From: Propionibacteriaceae bacterium
GTDB lineage: Bacteria; Actinomycetota; Actinomycetes; Propionibacteriales; Propionibacteriaceae
Reading direction: 5' to 3'
Length of the DNA: 64,000 nucleotides
NCBI GenBank assembly: GCA_017306015.1
Contig: JAFKJK010000011.1
Coordinates: 1-64,000 of the forward strand
Each line of letters starts with the position of its first letter. Positions within the stretch are counted from its first letter, which is position 1. Under the pieces are notes generated by a model. That model did not search any database, was not told where the DNA came from, and saw nothing but the letters and a program-made list of their open reading frames with translations. Made by a program: the position numbers and the translations under genes. Below, in pieces: positions 48,537-57,388 of this stretch.

Positions 48537-48924
48537 CCGGCGCATCCGCCGTGGCGGGCGACTCTTCGACCGCGCGGATCCGGGCCTGGACGTCCTTGCG
48601 CGCCGAGTGCTCCGCGACGAAGGACAGGAACGGCACCGTGCCGGCCAGGCCGATCAGGATCAGCCGCTTCCACGGCCAATGGACGCGCCGGCCGAGGTCG
48701 TAGGCGGTGATCAGCAGCACCATGTACAGCCAGCCGTGCGGGACGCCGGTGATGGTCACCACCGTCCCGTTGTCGCCCAGGTACTTCAGCGGCACGCCGA
48801 CCAGCACCAGGACCACCAGCAGCGTCCCCACCAGGTACGCCATCACCCGGTACCGGATCAGCGCCGCCCGGATACCCGGCACCTGGTCCCGGTCGAACGC
48901 GGCTGGCCCCAACTGGTCGCTCAT
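48529..48924 (-). CDS. DUF3817 integral membrane protein
   Basis: The 131-residue actinobacterial membrane protein has three helices (residues 23-45, 60-85, 90-110) and the family motif VPHGWLYMVLLITAYDLGRRVHWPWKR. The function is not established. Its start overlaps the SURF1 stop by 4 bp (ATGA), so the SURF1-DUF3817-GNAT genes form one transcript. Confidence 0.88.
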   Translation of the reverse strand: MSDQLGPAAFDRDQVPGIRAALIRYRVMAYLVGTLLVVLVLVGVPLKYLGDNGTVVTITGVPHGWLYMVLLITAYDLGRRVHWPWKRLILIGLAGTVPFLSFVAEHSARKDVQARIRAVEESPATADAPDV

Positions 48925-49631
48925 GTCTCCTCCTGTTCGGCAAGGCTACCGATCCGTCCGCGCCGCCCGAGCACGTGGACGAACCGCCAGGTCATGAACA
49001 CGGCGAACGCCGCGAACACCCACCACTGCAGCGCGTAGCCCAGGTTCTGCAGCGAGCCCTCGCCGGTCGGCAGCACAGCCTCTGCGGGCGCGAGCGCCTG
49101 GGCGGACGCCTGGTCGGCGTTCAGCGTGATGAACCCGGGAATCATGGGCCGCGGCCACGCCTGAGCCAGCAGGGGCAGCCGGACGGACGCGTACATGCCG
49201 TCCGGCACGGTGTGGTCGGCGGCAGCTTCGGTGGGCAGGAAGATCCCGCTCTGCTCCACGACGCCCCCGGGCGCGGGAGGCAGCTCACCGGTCGCCGGAC
49301 CGCGGCCCCGGACGATCGCGACCACCCGCCCGTCGCCGAGCCGGAGGGCCGACACCACCCGCACCGAGCCGTCGGCGTCCATCACCCGGACCTCCGCAGC
49401 CGGCAGGTAGCGCCCGGTGACCGTCACCTGTTTGCCGTAGATGTCGCCGACGGTGCCGTCCGAGGCCAGGTTGTCGACGAGCTGGACGGGAGGCTGGGCG
49501 GCCCGGGCCTCGGCGTTGTACGCCTCGCGGTCTTCGAAGACCCGCATCTGCCACAGCCCCAGGGCGAGCAGCACCACGGCGACCACCGCGCCGCCGGCCC
49601 CGATCAGGAGTTGGCGGACGCGGAGAGTCAT
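48921..49631 (-). CDS. SURF1-family cytochrome oxidase assembly protein
   Basis: The 236-residue protein has two membrane helices, near residues 8-30 (LLIGAGGAVVAVVLLALGLWQ) and near the C-terminus (LQWWVFAAFAVFMTWRFVH), around an extracytoplasmic domain with VTVTGRYLP and IPGFITLN. SURF1 helps heme a insertion into aa3-type oxidase. The start is MTLRVRQ; longer in-frame starts would add an unlikely basic leader. Confidence 0.88.
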   Translation of the reverse strand: MTLRVRQLLIGAGGAVVAVVLLALGLWQMRVFEDREAYNAEARAAQPPVQLVDNLASDGTVGDIYGKQVTVTGRYLPAAEVRVMDADGSVRVVSALRLGDGRVVAIVRGRGPATGELPPAPGGVVEQSGIFLPTEAAADHTVPDGMYASVRLPLLAQAWPRPMIPGFITLNADQASAQALAPAEAVLPTGEGSLQNLGYALQWWVFAAFAVFMTWRFVHVLGRRGRIGSLAEQEET

Positions 49632-49773
49632 ACCCGCGAGCCTACGCGGACACGGGCCGGCCCGACCGAGCCGGCCGGTTCGGGGCAGCCGACCTCGACG
49701 GGGCGACGCAGAGCCGTCCCCGGGCGCGCCTAGGATGGCAATCAGAGCACCATCGCGAAGGAGTCCGGGGACC

Positions 49774-50298
49774 ATGGCCAAGACCTCGACGCTGACCGCG
49801 TCCGAGTTGTCCGCGCTGGCCTGCCCCTACTGCGGACGGCAGGTGTCGGCGGCCACCGACTGGGTGCAGGCGGCCGTCTCCGCCTGGGGCTGCTGCGCGA
49901 TCCGGGTCACCAGGGGCGATGAGACTGCCGGGGCCCTCGCGCTGGCGCCGGGAGATCGGCCCGACGAGGCGAGGGTCAAGATGCTGTGGGTTCGGCCGGA
50001 GTCGTCCGGCTACGGGCTGGGACGCCAGCTCGTCCAGGCCGCGGCAGCGGAACTGCTCCGTCACCGGATGAAGGTGCTGGTCGCCAGCGGGTCCCGGTCG
50101 AGCCTGACCTGCACCGCACCGCCGGTGGACTTCCTGCTCGAGGTGGGCTTCACCCGGCGGCCCGACCAGCGGCTGTACCGGCTCGACCTGCGCCAGGCCG
50201 TGCTCGGACGCACCCACCTGGGCGTGTTCGGACGGCTGGTGCGCAGCCTGGCCGCCGGGCCGCAGCCGGGCGTCGTCCCCGGCCGGATCGCGTCCTGA
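49774..50298 (+). CDS. GNAT-like acetyltransferase with N-terminal CxxC
   Basis: The 174-residue protein has the acetyl-CoA motif VRPESSGYGLGRQLVQAAAAEL near residues 71-92 and FLLEVGFTRRPDQRLYRLDL near the C-terminus. Residues 17-20 (CPYC) could bind zinc. The substrate is unknown. The ATG has AAGGAG upstream, and TAGGAT near 49731 could be its -10. It converges on trxA. Confidence 0.7.
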   Translation: MAKTSTLTASELSALACPYCGRQVSAATDWVQAAVSAWGCCAIRVTRGDETAGALALAPGDRPDEARVKMLWVRPESSGYGLGRQLVQAAAAELLRHRMKVLVASGSRSSLTCTAPPVDFLLEVGFTRRPDQRLYRLDLRQAVLGRTHLGVFGRLVRSLAAGPQPGVVPGRIAS

Positions 50299-50325
50299 GC
50301 CCGCGACGCGGACCGCCGACGCGAG

Positions 50326-50649
50326 TCAGAGGTACTCGTCGAGCGCCTTGACGAAGGTGGCCTTCGGTTTCGCGCCGACGAACTGCTTGACGACCTCGCC
50401 GCCGACGAAGACCTGGATCGTCGGCAGCGACATGATCCCCTGCTGGATCGGGGTGTTGGTGTTGGTGTTGGTGTCCATCTTCACGAAGGTCACCTTGTCG
50501 CCGAGCTCTCCGGCCAGTTCCTCGATGATCGGGGACAGCTGCTTGCATGGCTGGCACCAGTCGGCCCAGTAGTCGACGACCACGAGCTTGGCCGACTTCA
50601 GCACCACCTCGGCGAAATCGGCATCGGTGACGGCGGTGACAGCTCCCAT
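50326..50649 (-). CDS. trxA: Thioredoxin
   Basis: Thioredoxin reduces protein disulfides with electrons from TrxB. The 107-residue protein has the active site DWCQPCKQ (WCQPC instead of WCGPC) and the cis-Pro segment IMSLPTIQVF. The loop between beta3 and alpha3 reads DTNTNTNTP, encoded by three GTTGGT hexamers, but the length equals other thioredoxins. It lies 16 bp downstream of trxB, so the two are probably co-transcribed. Confidence 0.95.
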   Translation of the reverse strand: MGAVTAVTDADFAEVVLKSAKLVVVDYWADWCQPCKQLSPIIEELAGELGDKVTFVKMDTNTNTNTPIQQGIMSLPTIQVFVGGEVVKQFVGAKPKATFVKALDEYL

Positions 50650-50665
50650 GGGTCTCTTCTCTCGA

Positions 50666-51634
50666 TCAGTTGACGGCAACGGCGGTCAGGGCGGCGGCCA
50701 GGTCGTCCTGTGCGGCCAGGAAGCGCTCGGCGTCCAGGGCGGCCGCGCAGCCGGAGCCGGCGGCGGTGATCGCCTGGCGGTAGGTGTGGTCGACGAGGTC
50801 GCCGCAGGCGAAGACCCCGTCCAGGTTCGTCCGGGTGGACGGCGAGGCGACCTGGACGTAGCCGGCCGCGTCCACCTCGACCTGGCCGCGGACGAGCTCC
50901 GAGCGCGGGTCGTGGCCGATCGCCACGAACAGGCCCTGGATCGGCAGCTCCCGGGTCTCGCCGGTGACGGTGTCCTTCAATTCCGCACCGGCGACCGCGT
51001 TCTCCCCGGTCAGCCCGGTGATCACCGAGTTCCAGGCGAAGCCGATCTTCGGGTCGTTCTTCGCCCGGTCGACCATGATCTTGGAGCCGCGGAGTTCGTC
51101 GCGGCGGTGGATGATCGTCACGGACTTCGCGAACCGGGTCAGGAACGTGGCCTCCTCCAGCGCCGAGTCACCACCGCCGACCACCGCGATGTCCTTGTCA
51201 CGGAAGAAGAAGCCGTCACAGGTCGCGCACCACGACACCCCGCGTCCGCTCAGCCGGTCCTCGTCGGCGAGACCGAGCCGACGGTAGCCCGAGCCCATGG
51301 CCAGGATCACCGCCCGGGCCGAGTAGGTGTTGCCCGCGGAGTCGGTGACCGTCTTGACCGGAGCGGCCAGGTCGACCGAGACGGCGTCATCGGTGACGAT
51401 CTCGGCGCCGAAGCGCTCGGCCTGCGCGCGCATGTTCTGCATCAGGTCGGGCCCCATGATCCCCTCGGTGAAGCCCGGGTAGTTCTCGACCTCTGTGGTG
51501 TTCATCAGCGCCCCGCCGGCGGTCAGCGCGCCTTCGAGGACCAGTGGCGCCAGGCCCGCACGCGCCGTGTAGATGGCTGCGGCGAAGCCGGCCGGGCCGG
51601 ATCCGATGATGATCACTTCACGAACCTGCGTCAT
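50666..51634 (-). CDS. trxB: Thioredoxin reductase (NADPH)
   Basis: This 322-residue flavoprotein has the FAD motif [21 protein letters not shown], the redox pair WCATCDG, the NADPH motif [17 protein letters not shown] and the C-terminal [21 protein letters not shown]. The start is the ATG at MTQVREV. It is divergent from yaaA and co-directional with trxA, as in the trxB2-trxC locus near the origin of mycobacteria. Confidence 0.95.
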   Translation of the reverse strand: MTQVREVIIIGSGPAGFAAAIYTARAGLAPLVLEGALTAGGALMNTTEVENYPGFTEGIMGPDLMQNMRAQAERFGAEIVTDDAVSVDLAAPVKTVTDSAGNTYSARAVILAMGSGYRRLGLADEDRLSGRGVSWCATCDGFFFRDKDIAVVGGGDSALEEATFLTRFAKSVTIIHRRDELRGSKIMVDRAKNDPKIGFAWNSVITGLTGENAVAGAELKDTVTGETRELPIQGLFVAIGHDPRSELVRGQVEVDAAGYVQVASPSTRTNLDGVFACGDLVDHTYRQAITAAGSGCAAALDAERFLAAQDDLAAALTAVAVN

Positions 51635-51775
51635 GTCTCCTCCGGTGCTGCGGACGGGCGACCAGACTATCTGCTGCCCCCGACAAACGCCCTGAACCGA
51701 ATTCGGTGCCTGCACATTCCCCCACGGCGTGTCGCCGCTCCCGCTCCGTCCTTCCTCCGCGCCCGCCGGTGACGA

Positions 51776-51788
51776 TACGCTCGGAGCC
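51776..51788 (+). promoter_or_regulatory. yaaA leaderless promoter -10
   Basis: TACGCT followed by 7 nt and a GTG start fits the leaderless pattern; no Shine-Dalgarno is seen. Confidence 0.4.
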
Positions 51789-52580
51789 GTGCTCGCCGTG
51801 CTCTCCCCTTCGAAGTCGCTGGACTTCGAGTCGAAGTTGCCAAAGACGCGCCAGACCCTGCCGCGCCTGTTGGACGGGTCGATGCGGCTCGCCACCGCGA
51901 TGAAGACCAAGTCGGTCGCGGACCTGGCCAGGATGTCCCACACCTCGGACGAACTGGCCGCGCTGAATGCGAGGCGTTGGGCGGAGTTCGCCCCGCCGTT
52001 CACCGAGAAGGTCGCCCGCCCCGCCGTCCTCGCGTTCACCGGTGACGTGTACCAGGGGCTCGCGCCCCGGGACCGGTTCGCCACCGGCGACTACACCGAG
52101 GCCCAGAAGACCGTCCGGATCCTGTCGGGTCTGTACGGGGTGCTGCGACCGCTGGACCTGATCCGTCCGTACCGGCTGGAGATGGGCACCAAGATCGACA
52201 CCGAGCGTGGCAAGACCCTCTACGACTTCTGGGGCGCCGCGATCACCCGGGTGCTGAAGGACGACCTGGCGGCGTCCCCGGGATCGAAGGTGCTGATCAA
52301 CCTCGCCTCCGGCGAGTACTTCGCCTCGGTCCGTCCGGCCCTGCTCGGCGCGCGGATCATCACCCCCAGGTTCGAGGACACCGACGTCCGTGGCGGCCGC
52401 GCGGTGATCTCGTTCTTCGCCAAGCGCGCCCGCGGAGAATTCGCCGCCTGGCTGGTGCTGAACCGCGTCCGCAGCCCCCGTGGCTTGGACGGGTTCGACT
52501 CCGCCGGCTACCGGTACGACCCGCAGCGGTCGACTCCGGACGAGCCGGTGTTCGTTCGGGCTTTCGACGACCGTCCCTGA
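51789..52580 (+). CDS. yaaA: YaaA-family peroxide stress protein
   Basis: The 263-residue protein begins [14 protein letters not shown], the hallmark of the YaaA (DUF328/UPF0246) family, and contains [23 protein letters not shown] and INLASGEYF. In E. coli YaaA limits free iron during peroxide stress. The GTG start is leaderless. Next to trxA/trxB it fits an oxidative-stress neighbourhood. Confidence 0.9.
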   Translation: MLAVLSPSKSLDFESKLPKTRQTLPRLLDGSMRLATAMKTKSVADLARMSHTSDELAALNARRWAEFAPPFTEKVARPAVLAFTGDVYQGLAPRDRFATGDYTEAQKTVRILSGLYGVLRPLDLIRPYRLEMGTKIDTERGKTLYDFWGAAITRVLKDDLAASPGSKVLINLASGEYFASVRPALLGARIITPRFEDTDVRGGRAVISFFAKRARGEFAAWLVLNRVRSPRGLDGFDSAGYRYDPQRSTPDEPVFVRAFDDRP

Positions 52581-52753
52581 GCCGGTCCGACGCCCTGCCG
52601 CCGCGGCGGGAGGGCGAGTGAGCTGCCTCCTTGGGCGCCGCGCGCCCGGCTCGGTCGAACCGTGCGCAGGACCGCGTACGCAGTTCGGTTGAGGCCCGGC
52701 GTAGCGCCGGTTCGCCGCGGGTAACGTCGAGTCCGGAGAACAAGGAGGGATTC

Positions 52754-53020
52754 ATGTCCAGCGACAACATCACCGCACCGGATGCCGGCCACAGCGAGCA
52801 CGATCGGCGGCTCCACCGCGCCGTCGGCAACCCGGGTGAGACCGTCCATCCCGAGGACGAGATGAACCAGCCGCGCTCGGTCGGCAATCCCGGGTCGACC
52901 AGCGATCCGGAGAACGAGTACGACCCGCCGCGCTCGGTCGGCAACCCCGGGTCGACCACCAACACCGACGATGAGTACGACCTGCCGAAGGCTTCCGGCA
53001 ACCCGGGGCCGTCGGTCTAG
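52754..53020 (+). CDS. Small hydrophilic internal-repeat protein
   Basis: The 88-residue protein with AAGGAGG upstream (GGA at 52744-52749) is built of about four imperfect 20-residue units: (R/K)(S/A)(V/S)GNPG followed by an acidic segment and Y-D/N-x-P. The core PRSVGNPGST appears twice exactly, and AVGNPGETV and ASGNPGPSV are diverged copies. No cysteine, signal peptide or membrane segment is present; it should be disordered. No family is recognised. It stands alone between yaaA and the convergent glpC. Confidence 0.65.
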   Translation: MSSDNITAPDAGHSEHDRRLHRAVGNPGETVHPEDEMNQPRSVGNPGSTSDPENEYDPPRSVGNPGSTTNTDDEYDLPKASGNPGPSV

Positions 53021-53068
53021 GGGCTCGTCCCTGTCGGAGGCAGACGTCGCCGGAGGAGGCGCCTCGGT

Positions 53069-54331
53069 TCAGCCCAGACCGTAGGCGGCGTGGATCATCC
53101 AGATCGGGTGGACGGTCTTGACCCCGCTCGACTGCTCGATCTGCCAGCGGCACGTCTCGGTGTCGCACAGCGCCAGGTCGGGATTGGTGGCCTTCACCAT
53201 CTCGAACAGCGGCCTGCCGACGGCCTGCGCGATCTCGTACTTCTCCTTCTTCAACCCGTAGGTGCCGGCGATGCCGCAGCACACCTTCTCGGAGTCGACG
53301 ACGGTCAGTTCGGGGATCAGCCGCAGCACCTCCAGCGCCGGCTTGCCGATGCCCTGGCTCTTGAGCTGGCACGGCGCGTGGTAGGGCACCGTCATCGGCA
53401 TCGGGGCGAAGTCGGTCGGCAACTCGCCGGCGTCGTGGAGGTCCAGCAGGAACTCCATCGTGTCGCGGATCCGCGTCCCGACATCGGCGAGCCGGTCGTC
53501 GCTGACGCCCATGATCTCGTGCGCCTCGTGCTTGAGCATGCCGGTGCAGGAGCCGGACGAGGAGATGATCGTCAGGTCCTTGCCCGAGGAACGCAGGTCG
53601 TCGCACAGCTTCAGCACGGACGCGGTCGCCTCGTCGAACAGGCCGTTCGACTGCTGGGCCAGGCCGCAGCAGCCCTGCCGGGGCACCAGCACCTCGTAGC
53701 CGAGGTGTTCCAGCACCTCGACGGTCTTCTTGGACGTCTCGACCTCGAAGTAGCCGCCGGCGCAGCCGTGGAAGAACACGAGCGTGCCGCGCGTCGGCAC
53801 GGTGGCCGGCCTGGGACGGCTGGCGAACCAGCTCTGGAAGGTCTGCGACTGCGCCGGCGGCATCGGGGCGTCCCGGTGCACCTTGACCGCCGCCTCCATC
53901 AGAGTGCGGATCGGCTTGTTGCCCAGGGCCCAGCGGGCCAGCGGCGCCACCGGCGTCATCAGCTTGCCCATCAGGGTCGTCTGCGAGACCAGCCGGTCGC
54001 GGATCGGCATGTGGTCGGCCTTCATCACGGCCCGGGCCTGCGAGTTCAGTTCGGCGACCTGGACGCCCTGCGGGCAGACCAGCGTGCACGTCCCGCAGCT
54101 GGAGCAGTAGTCCAGCGAGTGGTCGACCGACTCGCCGTTGCGGAAGCGTTCGGCCTGCGGGCCGATGAACTTGGGGCCGGTGAACAGCGGGGTCACCGCA
54201 GACACCGGACACTGCGTCTCGCAGATCGTGCACTTCACGCAGGAGTCCAGGGACGCCCGGGACAGCTCGTGACCGGCGAATTCGAGCCCCGCCTTCGCCG
54301 TGGTGGCCGGACGGTCGTTCACCTCGGTCAT
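53069..54331 (-). CDS. glpC: Anaerobic glycerol-3-phosphate dehydrogenase subunit C
   Basis: GlpC is the iron-sulfur subunit that anchors GlpAB to the membrane and passes electrons to quinone. The 420-residue protein has two 4Fe-4S motifs (CVKCTICETQCP near residue 31 and CSSCGTCTLVCPQ near 76) and two CCG domains (GCCGLAQQS, VCCGIAGTYG). Its start overlaps glpB by 4 bp. Confidence 0.94.
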   Translation of the reverse strand: MTEVNDRPATTAKAGLEFAGHELSRASLDSCVKCTICETQCPVSAVTPLFTGPKFIGPQAERFRNGESVDHSLDYCSSCGTCTLVCPQGVQVAELNSQARAVMKADHMPIRDRLVSQTTLMGKLMTPVAPLARWALGNKPIRTLMEAAVKVHRDAPMPPAQSQTFQSWFASRPRPATVPTRGTLVFFHGCAGGYFEVETSKKTVEVLEHLGYEVLVPRQGCCGLAQQSNGLFDEATASVLKLCDDLRSSGKDLTIISSSGSCTGMLKHEAHEIMGVSDDRLADVGTRIRDTMEFLLDLHDAGELPTDFAPMPMTVPYHAPCQLKSQGIGKPALEVLRLIPELTVVDSEKVCCGIAGTYGLKKEKYEIAQAVGRPLFEMVKATNPDLALCDTETCRWQIEQSSGVKTVHPIWMIHAAYGLG

Positions 54332-55572
54332 GACAGCTCCTTCAGGATCGAATCGGCCGCGGCCATCGCGCTGGCCAGCGCGATCCCGTCCCCGCACTTC
54401 TCGGCCCAGCCGGCCGAGCCGGCGATGATCCCGCCGGCCGCCCACAGGTTGTCGTAGACCGGCTTCCCGGACGCGTCCAGCGGCTTCAGGTCGCTCCCGA
54501 CGCGGACGCCGACGGTGAACAGCGGCTGCTCGCCGCCCCAGTAGTCGCCGTGGATCAGCGGGACGGCGTCGGCGCCCTCCAGTGGCAGGCCGAACAGGGT
54601 CTCCCGGACCCGGCCGTGGGAGTCGAGTTCCAGGGCTCCGGACTCGAAACCGCCTCCGGCAAGCACGAATGCGTCCGCGGCGAACTCGCGTCCGGCAGGC
54701 TCGACGGCGATGGTCACCGAACCCACCCGGCGATCGGACGCGCGGAAGTCGAAGACCCGCGTCCCGGGAACGAAGCGGACCCCGGCCGCCTTCGCGCTCG
54801 CCGTCAGCGCCTCGTTCAGCCGGATGCCAGGCACGGACGGCGGCGGCAGCGGGATCTCGAAGACCGGGTGGCCGAGCTTCTCCGCCACGTGCCGCCAGGC
54901 GTTCGGGTCACTGACGCCGAGGACGGCCGGCAGCCCGACGATCTCGTCGCTCTCCAGCTCCCCGATGAAGGCCCTGGCGAAGCGTTCCCGGACGCCGGGA
55001 TCGTCGAACGCACGGGCGTAGGTCAGCGCGCTGGAGTCGATCTCGCCCTCGCGGGCCGGGAAGTCCACCAGCAGGTGGCGCACCTTCGCCCGTCCGCCGC
55101 TGGGCAGGTCGGTCCTGGCCAGGTTCTCGGCGACGAGCTGGGGATGGAAGTCCTTGAGCTGCCTCAGCCCGACGATGACGACCCGGTCGCCGGCGCCCAG
55201 GTTGCCCGCCACCATGGACGGCTGGGCGAGGCAGGTCGGCCGGATCGCACCGACCGCCGTCGGCAGCTGGTAGTTCGCCTCCGGGTCTCCCACGAGCAGG
55301 TCCGGCACCAGTTCCTTGAGATAGGCCAGGCCGGCCAGGAGGTTGGTCGCGCCGACCCGCGTGTAGGGGTGCGTCCCCGGCAGGGCCTGCACCGTCCGGA
55401 TCGGGTTGGACACGCGCTCCGGCGCGTAGCCGAACACGTCGATGGTGCCCTGGCCCAGCTGCAGCCCGCCGAGGCCCTTGCTCAGCAGCACTACCTTCGC
55501 ACCGCCGGCGGCAAGCCGGTTCGCGGCCACCAGTCCGGCCAGGCCGGCTCCGATCACGACCACCCGGCTCAT
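54328..55572 (-). CDS. glpB: Anaerobic glycerol-3-phosphate dehydrogenase subunit B
   Basis: This 414-residue flavoprotein subunit has the dinucleotide fold VVVIGAGLAGLVAANRLAAGGAKV, GLGGLQLGQGTIDVFGY, and the C-terminal NLWAAGGIIAGSAGW...GIALASAMAAA typical of GlpB. It overlaps both glpA and glpC by 4 bp, so the three subunits are translated together. Confidence 0.94.
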   Translation of the reverse strand: MSRVVVIGAGLAGLVAANRLAAGGAKVVLLSKGLGGLQLGQGTIDVFGYAPERVSNPIRTVQALPGTHPYTRVGATNLLAGLAYLKELVPDLLVGDPEANYQLPTAVGAIRPTCLAQPSMVAGNLGAGDRVVIVGLRQLKDFHPQLVAENLARTDLPSGGRAKVRHLLVDFPAREGEIDSSALTYARAFDDPGVRERFARAFIGELESDEIVGLPAVLGVSDPNAWRHVAEKLGHPVFEIPLPPPSVPGIRLNEALTASAKAAGVRFVPGTRVFDFRASDRRVGSVTIAVEPAGREFAADAFVLAGGGFESGALELDSHGRVRETLFGLPLEGADAVPLIHGDYWGGEQPLFTVGVRVGSDLKPLDASGKPVYDNLWAAGGIIAGSAGWAEKCGDGIALASAMAAADSILKELS

Positions 55573-57206
55573 GACCTCACCCCGGCTTCCATCACGGCCG
55601 CCACCGGCGTCTTCTTCTCGATCTCAGGCTCTGGCCGGACCGACGGGTCTGGCGGCGGCAGGTGCTCAACGTCCAGGGTTCCGGCGAAGATCCAGTTGTC
55701 CAGAGCGGTCTGGCGGACCTGGTCGCCGTACAGGATCGGCCACAGCCCCAGCCAGCGGTTCTTCAGGAACAGCCGCAGCAGCGCGGTCGCCCGCTCGATG
55801 TCGATGTGGCCGGTCTCGAGCGCGATCCCGGTGGCCCGCATCGAGCAGAAACCGCCCTGACAAGGGCCCATGCCGAGCCGCAGCTGCCGGCGCAGGTCGT
55901 CGAAGCTGCCGTTGGGCTGGGCCGCCAGCGCGTCGGTGAGCATCTTGCGGCTCATCAGTTCGCACTCGCAGATGATCTGCTCGGTGAACCGGTCGTGCTC
56001 GCGCTCCTCCAGCCGGTGGGTGACGACGTAGTTCTTGCCGGCGCCGGACGGCGGCATGTCCTCCTCGGCGGTGCGGCAGGCACGCTTCTCGCCGAGCTTG
56101 TCGCACATGGCGTCCACGATGTGCTCGGCCATCAGCCGGTAGGTGGTGAGCTTCCCGCCGCCGATGGTGAGCATGCCGTCCAGGCCGTCGCGTTCGGTGT
56201 GGTCGATGACCGCCATGCCGCGGCTCATGTGCCGGGTGTCCGCTGCGGCGACGCGGTTGTCCTTGATCAGCGGACGGGCGCCCGCCCAGGCGTGCAGTGC
56301 CCGCGAGTTCCGGAAGCCGGGGATCAGCACCTCGCCGGCGTCCAGCATCTGCTGGACCTCGTCCGGCTCGATCGCCAAGTGGTCGGGGTCGTCGACCTTC
56401 ACGTCCGTCGTGCCGATGATGCTGACGGTGTGCACCGGGACGAGGATGTCGCCGTCGGCGGGGTAGATGCAGCGGTTCACGACCCGGTTCACCAGCCGGT
56501 GGTTCATCGCGATCATGATGCCGCGGCCGGGGACGACGTCGACCGGGTGGGCGCCGGCCATGGCGGCGATCTGGCCGGCCCACGGGCCGCCGCAGTTCAG
56601 CACGAAGCCGGTCTCGATGACGACGTCCTCGCCGCGCTTGAGGTCGGTGCAGTGGACGGCGGTGACCGCGCCGTCGGCGGTGTCGATCTTCGTCACCGCG
56701 TGGTAGGTGAGGATCTCGGCGCCGTAGTGGCGGGCCGAATTGGCGGCACCCCAGACCAACTGCCAGCCGTCCACGGTGCCGTCCTGCACCTCGATGGCCC
56801 GAGTGATGCCGGGGTTCAGTCGCGGCTCGTTGCGCAGCGCCTCGCCGACGCTGACCTCGCGGGCCGGGACGCCGGTGGCGGCCGCGCCGGCCAGGAACTT
56901 GTCGGCGAAGGCCGGGTCGTCCCCGGGGCAGCACACGAAGTAGCCGCCGGTGGTCTCGATCGCGCCGGCCTGGATCCGGGACAGGATCGCGTTCTCCTGC
57001 GCGCACTCGGTGGCCGAGAGCGGGTCGGAGACGACGTAGCGGCCGCCGGAATGCAGCAGCCCGTGGAAGCGTCCGGTGGTGCCCTGGCCGAGGTCGGCCC
57101 GCTCGACCAGCACGGTGGAGTAACCACGCATCGCCACGTCCCGGACGACGCCCGCGCCAGTTGAGCCCCCACCGATGACGACGACGTCAACAGCAAGTTT
57201 TCTCAA
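55569..57206 (-). CDS. glpA: Anaerobic glycerol-3-phosphate dehydrogenase subunit A
   Basis: GlpA is the FAD subunit oxidising sn-glycerol 3-phosphate to dihydroxyacetone phosphate. The 545-residue protein has VVVIGGGSTGAGVVRDVAMRGY, GRFHGLLHSGGRYV, IIGTTDVKVDDPDH and GGGKLTTYRLMAEHIVD, plus a C-terminal BFD-like [2Fe-2S] domain (CECELMSRKML...GMGPCQGGFC). The start is TTG, supported by GGGAGGG 7 bp upstream. The 182 bp upstream gap separates it from the SorC-type regulator. Confidence 0.94.
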   Translation of the reverse strand: MRKLAVDVVVIGGGSTGAGVVRDVAMRGYSTVLVERADLGQGTTGRFHGLLHSGGRYVVSDPLSATECAQENAILSRIQAGAIETTGGYFVCCPGDDPAFADKFLAGAAATGVPAREVSVGEALRNEPRLNPGITRAIEVQDGTVDGWQLVWGAANSARHYGAEILTYHAVTKIDTADGAVTAVHCTDLKRGEDVVIETGFVLNCGGPWAGQIAAMAGAHPVDVVPGRGIMIAMNHRLVNRVVNRCIYPADGDILVPVHTVSIIGTTDVKVDDPDHLAIEPDEVQQMLDAGEVLIPGFRNSRALHAWAGARPLIKDNRVAAADTRHMSRGMAVIDHTERDGLDGMLTIGGGKLTTYRLMAEHIVDAMCDKLGEKRACRTAEEDMPPSGAGKNYVVTHRLEEREHDRFTEQIICECELMSRKMLTDALAAQPNGSFDDLRRQLRLGMGPCQGGFCSMRATGIALETGHIDIERATALLRLFLKNRWLGLWPILYGDQVRQTALDNWIFAGTLDVEHLPPPDPSVRPEPEIEKKTPVAAVMEAGVRS

Positions 57207-57388
57207 GAGAACCCTCCCGTTGGTTCCGGTGCGCCGGACGCCGGGTCGTCATCGAAGCCCGTAGTCGCAGCAATGCCCTTTGAGCCGACATTAGCCACGG
57301 GAGCGGGGTGTATCACCGGCGCGGCCGAACATGGCGCAGATGTGCACTGCGTTCTCCAGCGGCTGGGAAATGGTGTCGAGAGGTGCCG

